Positions 8,568 to 17,368 of a stretch of DNA of 64,000 bases are shown in pieces. The stretch is from the NCBI RefSeq assembly GCF_039545095.1, contig NZ_BAABRS010000001.1, forward strand, positions 1,116,001 to 1,180,000. The letters are read 5' to 3'. The position numbers and the translations under genes were made by a program. Every line of letters begins with the position of its first letter. Position 1 is the stretch's first letter. The notes under the pieces are model-generated. The model was not told the DNA's origin and did not search any database. It saw only the letters and a program-made list of their open reading frames with translations. The DNA comes from Fodinibius salicampi. Lineage in GTDB: Bacteria > Bacteroidota > Rhodothermia > Balneolales > Balneolaceae.

Positions 8568-11500
8568 CTATTCTACATTCTGTATCTCCAAAAGTACAGG
8601 CTTATCATTACTGCGAGCAATAACGATATATTGACGCCCATTGGCTCCTTTTATATCCATGATTGCGCGAATTTCTCCGGTTATTTTCAGTCCGCTTTTA
8701 TGAGAGGGAACTCCAACGAGTCCGTTCTCTTGTATAGTCAACACTGCCCCATAACTACTCCGGTATGGACCGGCAATAGGTTTAACCCCTTCCAAGTTTC
8801 CTCCCATTAGAAGTTCTGGCGTATCATCACCGTTTATATCCCCACTCCAGATCCCATACATCGGTGCTAACTGTGCCCGGAGTGGCAGTTTTTCAATCCG
8901 TGCTTGTTCAGGTTTATTCCATACCACTATACTGACCAGCTCGTTAGCTTCGGTTTTATAAGCCTCGGATCGCTCTTGGCTGGTTAATATATCCTGAATT
9001 GTTTCTCCGGCATAGCTGTCATAGTCCGGATAATTTTGCTCCAAGGAGGGCAGCCTTTTAAGAAGTTCATCTCGCAGTGCAACTGGATAATCATTTCCGT
9101 CCTTAACACGGCTCAATAACTGTGTGATCATACCATTCCCTTCAAAGTCTCCTACCCACATACGCACCGGTTGTTCGGTACTAGCCCGGAAACGGGAATT
9201 AAGACCATGATTTCCTATAATAAGTTCCGACCGGCCATCTTCATTTAAATCTGCTGCATGTACGGTATTCCACCAACCCTTAAGTTCTGATAATCCCAAC
9301 TGCTCAGTTATTTCCTCAAATCCGGATTCTATTTTTCTAAATATTCGTGGAGACATCCATTCTCCCACTACCACCAAATCGTTTCGGCCATCACTATCCC
9401 AGTCGGTCCAAACTGCATCAGTAACCATCCCCAACTCTCCAAGTTCGGGAATCCACTCTTCACTTCTGTCCTCAAAGCCCCCCTGGCCGTCATTAATTAA
9501 TAGGAAACCCCGGGCCGGCCGACCAACAGCAAATAAATTCAAACGTTCCCCAACAAACAGGTCAGGATATCCATCCTCATTAACATCTTCCATGGATACT
9601 GTTGAACTGCTCACAAAACTTTTTTGGCTGGGCAACAGCTGCTCTGATAGTACAAATCCTCCCTGACCATCTCCCCAATAAAGCCGATCTAATAAGTCCG
9701 AAGAACCAGATGAATAGGAATTCCCACCACTGGTCACATATAAATCGAGATGCCCGTTACCATTGGCATCAAACATTACACAGTCCGTATCTTCTGAATT
9801 TGCGTCCTGTTCAAAAGCGGGTTGGGAGCGTCTAACAAAGCCTTGCTCTGTCTGCTGGATAAATAACTGCCCGGCCTGACTGCGTCCGCCTCCCAGATAG
9901 AAATCTTCGAAACCATCTCCATTAACATCCCCGCTACATAGAGCCGGACCTTCTGTGGAACGCATGTGTACCAATAATTGCTCGCGATCAAAGTCTGAAT
10001 AGCTATTTTCCTGGTGGCTCCAGTCAATAGTCCGATCACCCGTTACTTTATCAAGCCAAGGTGTTCCTTCCAGGAAAGGTTCTCCGGGTAAATGAGCCGG
10101 AACCTTATATACTGTGTCTTGCCCCCGTTTATTGGCTTCAGATTGGACCAGCTTCAATTCTGCCGGTACCTCTATATTCTCCCTATAGCTGACACTGCCG
10201 TCCGGCCAGCGCAAGCGCAGTGAATCGATTTTCGAAACTGTACCTAATCCAACATGCAGTTTCGGATCAACACTCGACTGAAAACCTCGATGTAGCATCT
10301 GCTCCCGATACCAATGCTTACCGTCAGTCCATACATCCAGTTGAGCCCCAACAGCCTGAGTATTAGGAGCCTTACCATTCAAATCAACTGTTAAAAAACT
10401 TCGATTGGGATAGTGCTGTACTGCCTGATTTCGATATACCCGGGCCGGACCATTGACCTCATTAACGATCAAATCCAGAGTTCCATCTCCGTCTAAATCT
10501 GCCCATGCAGCCCCACTTGAAAAGCCAGGAGAATCCAAACCCCATTGTTCGCTTAGATCATCAAAGGATAGCCCTCCCATTCCTGCAAAAGCCTTATTCG
10601 CAACCGATTCAGAAGGAATTTTTGACATGAGTTTCATAATGGCGTTTCCGGGAGATGACTGTATCATATCCCGTATCCTTCTTGGATTTGACGCATATTC
10701 CAGATAATCCTGATCCAGAAGATCTTTATAAATTCCATTTGTAACATAAATATCATTGTGCCCATTATTATCATAATCCCCTATCAAAGTCGCCCAGCTC
10801 CAATCTGTTGCTTCTACCCCCGCAAGCCGGCTGGCTTCTGTAAAAGTGCCGTCTCCATTATTGACCTGCAGCGTATTACGGGTAACTTGATGATGAAATC
10901 CCTTTTCTACTCCTTCACTATACTCGTCATATGTCTGATACGTCATTTTTGACTTTTGGCGGCGTTCTGTAAAGGGAAGCATATCAGCCACATAGATATC
11001 CGGCCAGCCATCACCAGTCAGGTCTGCTATATCTGATCCCATAGAACTGAAACTGATACTCTCCATCTGCTCGGGAAGTACCTCCCGAAAAGTCCCATCC
11101 TGATTATTGATGTAAAGATAATCTCGCTCAAAAAAGTCATTGGCCACGTATATATCCGGCCAGCCATCTTTATTTAAATCGCCAACAGAAGCGCTCAGTC
11201 CAAAACCTATTTCACTGCTGTATATGCCGGCTTTTTCGGTGACATCCTCAAAATAATTATCGTTATTTTGGAATAATTTACTTCCTCCATCAGGATCTGG
11301 AACTTGGCGTCTTGCTCCCGTTACACTTTCATATTCCCCAAAAACATCGAATGAATTATTTAGCAAATACATATCCAGATCGCCGTCCCCATCATAATCA
11401 AAAAAAACGGCGTGTGTAGATAGTCCTACTTCATCCAACCCATATTCTTCAGCCTTTTCTGTAAAGGTAAGATTCCCGTTATTAATAAAAAGCTCATTGT

Positions 11501-11957
11501 GGCGGTTCTCGCCTTCAGGGGAACCTGATTTTGTTATATAAATATCTAATAATCCATCGCTATTTATGTCTACAAAGCTGACTCCGGTTGTCCATACTCC
11601 TTCTGAATAAACACCTGCCTTTTTAGTTATATCCTTAAACTCTAAGTTACCTTTATTAAGATAAAGTTTATTAGGAACCATATTCCCGGCAAAGAACAGA
11701 TCCGGCAGGCCGTCACCATTGATATCACCTGCTCCAACACCCCCTCCGTTATAAAAATTACGAAAAGTGTACATGTTTAATTCTTCGGTAGGAGATAAGC
11801 TGTTTTCAAAATGAATGCCTGTTTCCGATGAAGAAAGCTTCTTGAACAATGTCTCATCTATAGGCTCAGAAGTAGTACATTGAATAGCACAACAGGCAAT
11901 GGCAGGTACAATAAGAAATTTCAAAAAAAATCGCATCCAGTTAAAAGGAGGTTTCAT
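8568..11957 (-). CDS. VCBS/FG-GAP repeat lipoprotein with UnbV/ASPIC domain (second copy)
   Basis: This 1129-residue exported protein has the same layout as its downstream neighbour. It has a signal peptide with a cysteine-rich end (Cys22, Cys23 and Cys27; AIQC is the best lipobox). FG-GAP/VCBS calcium loops follow (GDINGDGLPDLFFAGNM near residue 75). An UnbV/ASPIC domain spans about 521-602 and contains LGLGTVSKIDSLRLRWPDGS. A second propeller block runs to about residue 1060. The sequence shared with the first copy, including NFYNGGGV, FFERDYLYINNQDGTF and MRSTEGPALC, points to duplication. It sits downstream of the SusC/SusD pair, but a strong terminator at 12104-12141 separates them. It therefore probably has its own promoter in the 11958-12103 gap or depends on read-through. 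Substrate binding at the outer surface is a plausible role; catalysis is not shown. Confidence 0.88.
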   Translation of the reverse strand: MKPPFNWMRFFLKFLIVPAIACCAIQCTTSEPIDETLFKKLSSSETGIHFENSLSPTEELNMYTFRNFYNGGGVGAGDINGDGLPDLFFAGNMVPNKLYLNKGNLEFKDITKKAGVYSEGVWTTGVSFVDINSDGLLDIYITKSGSPEGENRHNELFINNGNLTFTEKAEEYGLDEVGLSTHAVFFDYDGDGDLDMYLLNNSFDVFGEYESVTGARRQVPDPDGGSKLFQNNDNYFEDVTEKAGIYSSEIGFGLSASVGDLNKDGWPDIYVANDFFERDYLYINNQDGTFREVLPEQMESISFSSMGSDIADLTGDGWPDIYVADMLPFTERRQKSKMTYQTYDEYSEGVEKGFHHQVTRNTLQVNNGDGTFTEASRLAGVEATDWSWATLIGDYDNNGHNDIYVTNGIYKDLLDQDYLEYASNPRRIRDMIQSSPGNAIMKLMSKIPSESVANKAFAGMGGLSFDDLSEQWGLDSPGFSSGAAWADLDGDGTLDLIVNEVNGPARVYRNQAVQHYPNRSFLTVDLNGKAPNTQAVGAQLDVWTDGKHWYREQMLHRGFQSSVDPKLHVGLGTVSKIDSLRLRWPDGSVSYRENIEVPAELKLVQSEANKRGQDTVYKVPAHLPGEPFLEGTPWLDKVTGDRTIDWSHQENSYSDFDREQLLVHMRSTEGPALCSGDVNGDGFEDFYLGGGRSQAGQLFIQQTEQGFVRRSQPAFEQDANSEDTDCVMFDANGNGHLDLYVTSGGNSYSSGSSDLLDRLYWGDGQGGFVLSEQLLPSQKSFVSSSTVSMEDVNEDGYPDLFVGERLNLFAVGRPARGFLLINDGQGGFEDRSEEWIPELGELGMVTDAVWTDWDSDGRNDLVVVGEWMSPRIFRKIESGFEEITEQLGLSELKGWWNTVHAADLNEDGRSELIIGNHGLNSRFRASTEQPVRMWVGDFEGNGMITQLLSRVKDGNDYPVALRDELLKRLPSLEQNYPDYDSYAGETIQDILTSQERSEAYKTEANELVSIVVWNKPEQARIEKLPLRAQLAPMYGIWSGDINGDDTPELLMGGNLEGVKPIAGPYRSSYGAVLTIQENGLVGVPSHKSGLKITGEIRAIMDIKGANGRQYIVIARSNDKPVLLEIQNVE

Positions 11958-12103
11958 TAAAAAAGCGACTACCGTAAATACTTATCATGTTAATTTAATA
12001 TTAATACCTATAACAGATTATCCTATAAATAATTTTCCAACTCTTTCTCAGGTGAGAAGAAATTTATCCTTTCAATAATGGTGCTTTTAAAGCACTAGAA
12101 CTT

Positions 12104-12141
12104 AAAAAAAAGAAGCATCCCAAAATAATTTAGGATGCTTC
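12104..12141 (-). terminator. Intrinsic terminator after susD
   Basis: Read on the minus strand, GAAGCATCC pairs with GGATGCTTC around a 12-base loop and is followed by eight T residues. It lies 28 bp past the SusD stop codon, so it should end most susC-susD transcripts and insulate the VCBS gene downstream. Confidence 0.85.
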
Positions 12142-12168
12142 CAATTGCGTTACGTTTTGTTGAAGTAT

Positions 12169-13824
12169 TTAATAGCCAGGGTTTTGAACCAGATTTGGAT
12201 TAGCCTCCAATTGGTTTTGTGGAATGGGAAATACATTCCGATAGGGATCGGAAGAATCTTTCTCCCACCAAGGATCATTGAACTGTGTTTCCTCAGTATC
12301 TCCCTCGAAACGGACCAAGTCCTGTCGACGAACAACTTCATAGAACATTTCCCGGCCGCGTTCAGCAAGGAGCTTATCCGCATCAAGAGAACTAAACGGA
12401 TCTACATTTGCCCGTTCCCGAACTTGATTTACCAGCATAAGGGCTGTCGGATCATTTGGATTCATTCGCCATAATGCTTCCGCTTTCATTAAGAGTACGT
12501 CAGAATAACGATATATTACCATATCGTTATTCATATTTGAACCCGAAAGACCAACCTCCATCTCATACTTGGCAATCCGGGCTCCAGCCTGGCGCCAACT
12601 ATCAGGGGCCAATTCATTAATATACGGCGTATGTGTGATAGGTGGTCCATTGGGATCGCTAGGAAGTACTCCATCATCTTCGATTTGATTACCTTCCTGA
12701 TCAAGCAAGGGACCAACCAGAAAGTTATCCAACCGTTCATCGAGAGTTCCAGTAACCGTAGAGCCTTCCGGATCGAGTCCAACGACGTCACCCTGAGGAC
12801 CCGGATTTTGCTCTGAATCTATATAGGATCCATAAAAATCCGTTACCGTTTGGAAACCATTCCAAGGCTGTGTCCCAAAGTCAAAAGCGGGCTGACTTAA
12901 TATGTGATTTGTCATCACATGGAGATTAAACCCCTGAAGAAATACCTCATCAAAAGGAATGGTAAATATATGTTCCGGTGAACCCGTATTATCTACGGTA
13001 AAGTTATCAGCATAATTAGCCATCAGGTTATAATTACCTGAATCTATAATGGCATTGGTATGGGTCACTACTTCATCCCAGTGTGACTCTCCCGTATATA
13101 CCTCTGCATTAAGATAAAGCTTGGCTAAGGTCATGTGCACAACCCACTTGTTAACTCGTCCGATGGTTCCACTCACATCTGTATCCACTAGTTCCAAAAC
13201 ATCGAGTAGTTCTGATTCGACAAATTCGAATACCGCCTGTCGACCTTCCTGAAAATTATCACTCGGCTGGGCCGTTTCTGCTGGATCTTGCTCAAAGCTG
13301 GTAACAATAGGAACGTTGCCAAAGTTATCCAGCAACTGATAGTAGTAGAATGCTCTGAGCGCTCTTAGTTCAGCGATAAAGGCATTGGCATCTTCTTCGC
13401 TTACATTCCCAGACTCGATGACTCTTTGGAATTGAAAGATTAATCTATTTGCATTAGCCACACCACTGAAAAACTCATTCCAGGTGTTGTTTATAATATC
13501 GTCGGAAGGTCGAAATGTGTGCCGGTGAAGACGGATCCAGATTCCTCCGTCCTCCCAGTCCGCCCCTTTCTGCGCAACAACTATTTCATCACTGGTCACC
13601 TCATTTACCGCGGTAACAGCAAAGTTTCCACCATAACTTGTAAGTGGGCTATAAGCATCACCTAATGCCGAAATAAACTCTTCATCCGTTTGGAAAAAGT
13701 TATCAGCCGTTACCTCGTTGTTTACATTCTCCGTCAGGTCAGTACAAGAGGTCATCACTACAAATGACATTAACAGACCCAATATAAAAACACTTTTGAA
13801 ATCTTTGGTTATTTGTATATCCAT
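12169..13824 (-). CDS. SusD/RagB family nutrient-binding outer-membrane lipoprotein
   Basis: A 551-residue SusD-type lipoprotein that caps its TonB-dependent partner and captures the substrate at the cell surface. The signal peptide ends at Cys27 (VVMTSC). Family hallmarks are the N-terminal NEVTADNFFQTDEEF, the TPR-type helices with ALRAFYYYQLLDNFGNVPIV, the C-terminal YRYSDVLLMKAEALWRM, the ERGREMFYEVVRRQDLVRF segment and the NPNLVQNPGY end. The susC gene lies 22 bp upstream on the same strand, the usual susC-susD order. No sugar can be named from the sequence. The neighbouring VCBS, DUF1080 and cytochrome genes suggest a glycoside or oxidised sugar, but this is context only. Confidence 0.93.
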   Translation of the reverse strand: MDIQITKDFKSVFILGLLMSFVVMTSCTDLTENVNNEVTADNFFQTDEEFISALGDAYSPLTSYGGNFAVTAVNEVTSDEIVVAQKGADWEDGGIWIRLHRHTFRPSDDIINNTWNEFFSGVANANRLIFQFQRVIESGNVSEEDANAFIAELRALRAFYYYQLLDNFGNVPIVTSFEQDPAETAQPSDNFQEGRQAVFEFVESELLDVLELVDTDVSGTIGRVNKWVVHMTLAKLYLNAEVYTGESHWDEVVTHTNAIIDSGNYNLMANYADNFTVDNTGSPEHIFTIPFDEVFLQGFNLHVMTNHILSQPAFDFGTQPWNGFQTVTDFYGSYIDSEQNPGPQGDVVGLDPEGSTVTGTLDERLDNFLVGPLLDQEGNQIEDDGVLPSDPNGPPITHTPYINELAPDSWRQAGARIAKYEMEVGLSGSNMNNDMVIYRYSDVLLMKAEALWRMNPNDPTALMLVNQVRERANVDPFSSLDADKLLAERGREMFYEVVRRQDLVRFEGDTEETQFNDPWWEKDSSDPYRNVFPIPQNQLEANPNLVQNPGY

Positions 13825-13846
13825 GATATTCTACCTATAAATTATT

Positions 13847-16800
13847 TTAAAAATCGATATTTATCCCGAACGTAAATGATCGTGCCGTATACCACTGGTC
13901 GCGACGCTCTATACCAATCGCAAGTGGATTACCGTTGTCCTCCCATCTCACAGAAGGATCAATGCCTTGGTAACCCGTAAAAGTCGCGAGGTTCCTCCCC
14001 GAGAGTGACAATCGCAACCTTTTTATAAGGCTTTGTTCGGATAAAGGCACATTATATCCAAGAGAAACATTCTGAATGCGCAGATAGGATGCATCTTCAA
14101 CATGATAACTGGAATAAGCCGGATCTGATTCCAACTCGGTTATATCAAATGCAGTAGTCGTTACATTATAAGTGCTTATATTTGTTGGATTTTCAAAAAA
14201 TACACGAGCACTGTTAACCAGATCATGTCCATATACTCCTCGCAGAAATACACTGAAGTCCCAGTTTTTATAATTCACTGAATTGGTCCATCCCACCTCA
14301 AAGTCGGGGACTCCGTTACCAATTACTGCTTCATCCTCCCGGGCAATTTCATCACTGGTAATTAATTCTCCGTCGGCATTAAGAAATCTCCATATGCCGT
14401 CTTCACCAATTTCGGCGAATCTGGGCCCCCATATTTGTCCAAGTGGTTCTCCTTCTTTTACCCGAACCATTTGAGTATTATTTTGACCGGGTGAACCAAC
14501 GTTTGCCATATAACGAGGCACATCAGATTCAAACTGCTTCAATGTAATATCAAAAGTGCTGAAGGTGGCTCCGGTATTCCATGCATAATTTGAATTCCGA
14601 ATGACATCATAATCCAAACTAGCTTCTATACCCTTACTTTCAATTTCTCCCACATTTAAAAATGAGGTTGGAAACAGGTTAGGAGGTACTGGCACTTCAA
14701 TTTCCAGAATCAGATCGTCTGTATTCTTTTGGTAATATTCTATAGTACCAGAGAGTCGTTCATTCAGCAATCCAAAGTCTACACCAATATTATATTCACT
14801 GGTTTCTTCCCACTTTAAGTTGGGATTAGGATTGCTAACCGGACCAAAACTTTGTACAAAGCTTCCTCCTACAAAGAAGTTGCCGGTAGGACCAAATCGC
14901 AATTTGGAAATACCGTCAAAGGGCGCATCCTGCCCGGTGACTCCGTAACTACCGCGGAGTCTGAGGCGATCCAGAAAATCAACCTCAACAACATTCATGA
15001 GTTCAATCCCGGCTCCGGTAGACCAGAAAGTACCCCATTTGTTTTCAACACCAAATCGGGTAGATCCCTCGCGGCGAACCGTCCCATTCAGGAAGTAGGT
15101 GTCATCCCAGTTCAAATTAAGTCGGCCAAACCCAGCAATAAGTTTATTGTCATTTTTATAACTGCTGATATCTCCAAGACCATTATCAAAATCCTGGGCA
15201 AAACTAAGGTTATTAAAGCCTACAGCATCAGAAATAAAATCTCCTCCGCCTACGAATGTACCTTCACTTTCTGACTTTATATATGAATAACCAGCAAGTG
15301 CTTCAATATTCAAGTCATCCGAAGCTTGGGTCGTATAGTTTAAAGTCAAGTCAAACTGCTCTGAAGTATTTTTATTGGTCTCACGTTCTGCACGTCCCCG
15401 ACCAAGCGAAGATATTGTCGCTCCCCCGGTAATTTTATTCTCTCTGGCGTAAAAAGTATTACGGGCACCATTATAAGTCTGCAGGGAATAAAATGCAGAA
15501 GCTGTTAATCCCGGCATGAGATCATCGAAACTATAATCGGCCTTTAAGGCGGCACTGATATCCCGGGTTTCACGGACATTTTCAGCGGTTTCCAATATAG
15601 CTACCGGGTTATACACATCAAACGCAGCTATCTCGGTATAACCGCCGGTATTTTCAAAACCCTCACTTTTAACGGGCGCTGTGGGATTAAAGGTTACCGC
15701 ATACTGGAATGCATTATTGAACCCTAAATCCTGATCCCGATTAGTAGCACTTAAATCAAATGTTAATGCAAGTTTATCATCCAAAGCTGAATGATTCAGA
15801 TTCAAGCGACCGCTACGCTGTTGAAAACCAGTCGTTCGGAGCAATCCCTGATTATCTCTAAAATTACCCGACACCCGGTAAGAAGTGGTCTCATTCCCAC
15901 CCTGAATAGAGAGGTTATGAATTTGGGTGTAATTATCTTGGGTAATTTCCTCAAACCAATCCGTACTGGCACCTAAATCACTTACTGCAATATCTGTGAT
16001 CTCTCCCAATTCTCTAAACTGATCTGCACTCAATACATCTACTTTATTCTCCACAGTAGATGTAGAAACAGATCCATTATAACTAACAGAAGTTGTTCCG
16101 CTTTGTCCTTTTTTAGTAGTAATGGCTATAACACCAGCACCACCCCGGGTTCCATAAATAGCAGCAGCAGATGCATCCTTCATTACATCAATAGACTCAA
16201 TATCATTGGGATCGATATTATCCATACTGGCCCCTATAATGCCATCTACAACGACCAAAGGTTCATTGTTTCCGAAACTCGAAACACCTCGGAGTCGTAA
16301 AGTAGGTGGTTCATTAGGGTTGGCTCCAGGGCTTGAAACCATCAAACCCGGTACCTTTCCTTCGATCAGCTCAGATGGGCTACTAACATCTCCCGAAATA
16401 AAATCATCGGAATTAACACTTGATATAGAACCTGTAACCTGCTGGCGGTCCTGTGTACCATACCCCACGACCACTACATCTTCAAGCGCCTGAACATCCG
16501 AACTCAACTCTACATTAATAGTTGATCGTCCGTTTACAGGTACCTCCTGTGTCACAAATCCCACAAAAGAAAATATCAGTGTGTCCTGTGGGGAAGGTAC
16601 CGTCAAGGTATAGTTCCCATCGCCATCGGTAGAAGTTCCCCGCGAGGCCATCCCTTTTACTACGATGTTTACCCCGGGGATGGTCTCGCCAGTCTCCACT
16701 TCGGTTACTTGTCCCGAAACTTCAACTTCATTTTGCGTGTCTTGTGCGTGCGTAGTGCTAATAAATGCACTTACTATAATGAATAAGGCTGCTACCCCAA

Positions 16801-16906
16801 TTGAGAACATAAATCGCGAACTCATTTTGATATATCGCAACCAGTTATTCGCATAAAGGCCATTACTAAACAGCCTGTGAATGCTTCGTATCCCATTCTT
16901 AGTCAT
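13847..16906 (-). CDS. SusC/RagA family TonB-dependent transporter (no STN domain)
   Basis: A 1019-residue outer-membrane TonB-dependent transporter. The annotated start gives a long basic N-region. The internal Met at residue 28 (MSSRFMFSIGV) would give a standard signal peptide cleaved after THA and may be the real start. A carboxypeptidase-regulatory-like domain follows (about 62-145; VSGQVTEVETGETIPGVNIV). Then come the TonB-box-like stretch VVVVGYGTQ and a plug domain with DVMKDASAAAIYGTRGGAGV. The beta barrel ends in the typical aromatic signal FTFGINIDF. It lacks the STN domain present in the second SusC of the window, so it is unlikely to be controlled by an anti-sigma relay. It forms a pair with the SusD 22 bp downstream and imports an unknown substrate, probably a sugar derivative. 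Confidence 0.93.
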   Translation of the reverse strand: MTKNGIRSIHRLFSNGLYANNWLRYIKMSSRFMFSIGVAALFIIVSAFISTTHAQDTQNEVEVSGQVTEVETGETIPGVNIVVKGMASRGTSTDGDGNYTLTVPSPQDTLIFSFVGFVTQEVPVNGRSTINVELSSDVQALEDVVVVGYGTQDRQQVTGSISSVNSDDFISGDVSSPSELIEGKVPGLMVSSPGANPNEPPTLRLRGVSSFGNNEPLVVVDGIIGASMDNIDPNDIESIDVMKDASAAAIYGTRGGAGVIAITTKKGQSGTTSVSYNGSVSTSTVENKVDVLSADQFRELGEITDIAVSDLGASTDWFEEITQDNYTQIHNLSIQGGNETTSYRVSGNFRDNQGLLRTTGFQQRSGRLNLNHSALDDKLALTFDLSATNRDQDLGFNNAFQYAVTFNPTAPVKSEGFENTGGYTEIAAFDVYNPVAILETAENVRETRDISAALKADYSFDDLMPGLTASAFYSLQTYNGARNTFYARENKITGGATISSLGRGRAERETNKNTSEQFDLTLNYTTQASDDLNIEALAGYSYIKSESEGTFVGGGDFISDAVGFNNLSFAQDFDNGLGDISSYKNDNKLIAGFGRLNLNWDDTYFLNGTVRREGSTRFGVENKWGTFWSTGAGIELMNVVEVDFLDRLRLRGSYGVTGQDAPFDGISKLRFGPTGNFFVGGSFVQSFGPVSNPNPNLKWEETSEYNIGVDFGLLNERLSGTIEYYQKNTDDLILEIEVPVPPNLFPTSFLNVGEIESKGIEASLDYDVIRNSNYAWNTGATFSTFDITLKQFESDVPRYMANVGSPGQNNTQMVRVKEGEPLGQIWGPRFAEIGEDGIWRFLNADGELITSDEIAREDEAVIGNGVPDFEVGWTNSVNYKNWDFSVFLRGVYGHDLVNSARVFFENPTNISTYNVTTTAFDITELESDPAYSSYHVEDASYLRIQNVSLGYNVPLSEQSLIKRLRLSLSGRNLATFTGYQGIDPSVRWEDNGNPLAIGIERRDQWYTARSFTFGINIDF

Positions 16907-17368
16907 AATTTCCCCTAATTTTTATCTTTATAATTATCAATAGCATTAAATTGAATGGACACCATCCGTATATTTAAATGCTATTTCCCTAAGTGATTCC
17001 TTAATGGAGTTTACTCTATATTAGACTACTCAATTATTTAATCTTTTTTACAAAGAGTCAATTTTTTTTAAAAGTATTGAAAATATTTTTCTATAGTTTA
17101 CTCTGATAATTAAAATTAATGTGTGTTTTTTGTACAACATACAGGAACTTAAATCACTTTAAAGTACGACGGCAATCCTAAACACCATTCCATAGTTATT
17201 TTCCTGATAATAATTGGACAGCATGAAGTTCCAAATATTCTAATAAAAATCAGATCTACCTTTGGATTAGTGGCAAATTATTATTTAGTATTGTCCGGCA
17301 ATTTTTTCAAATTTCAGAAATTGTTAACGCTACCAATAATTATCCTTATCTAAAATTCAATAAACCTA
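16907..17368. other. Divergent intergenic region between susC and the second cytochrome gene
   Basis: This 462-bp AT-rich stretch must hold the promoters of the leftward susC-susD unit and the rightward propeller-cytochrome gene. Apart from the nested inverted repeat at 16939-16985, I see no convincing Bacteroidota -33/-7 element, open frame or RNA gene in it. Confidence 0.5.
16939..16985. promoter_or_regulatory. Nested inverted repeat in the susC leader
   Basis: AATAGCATT (16939-16947) and AATGCTATT (16977-16985) form perfect 9-bp arms. Inside them is a smaller dyad, ATGG-ACA-CCAT, at 16954-16964. The structure starts 33 bases before the susC start codon, so it could be an operator or a structured leader. 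No consensus of a known regulator is recognised. Confidence 0.3.
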
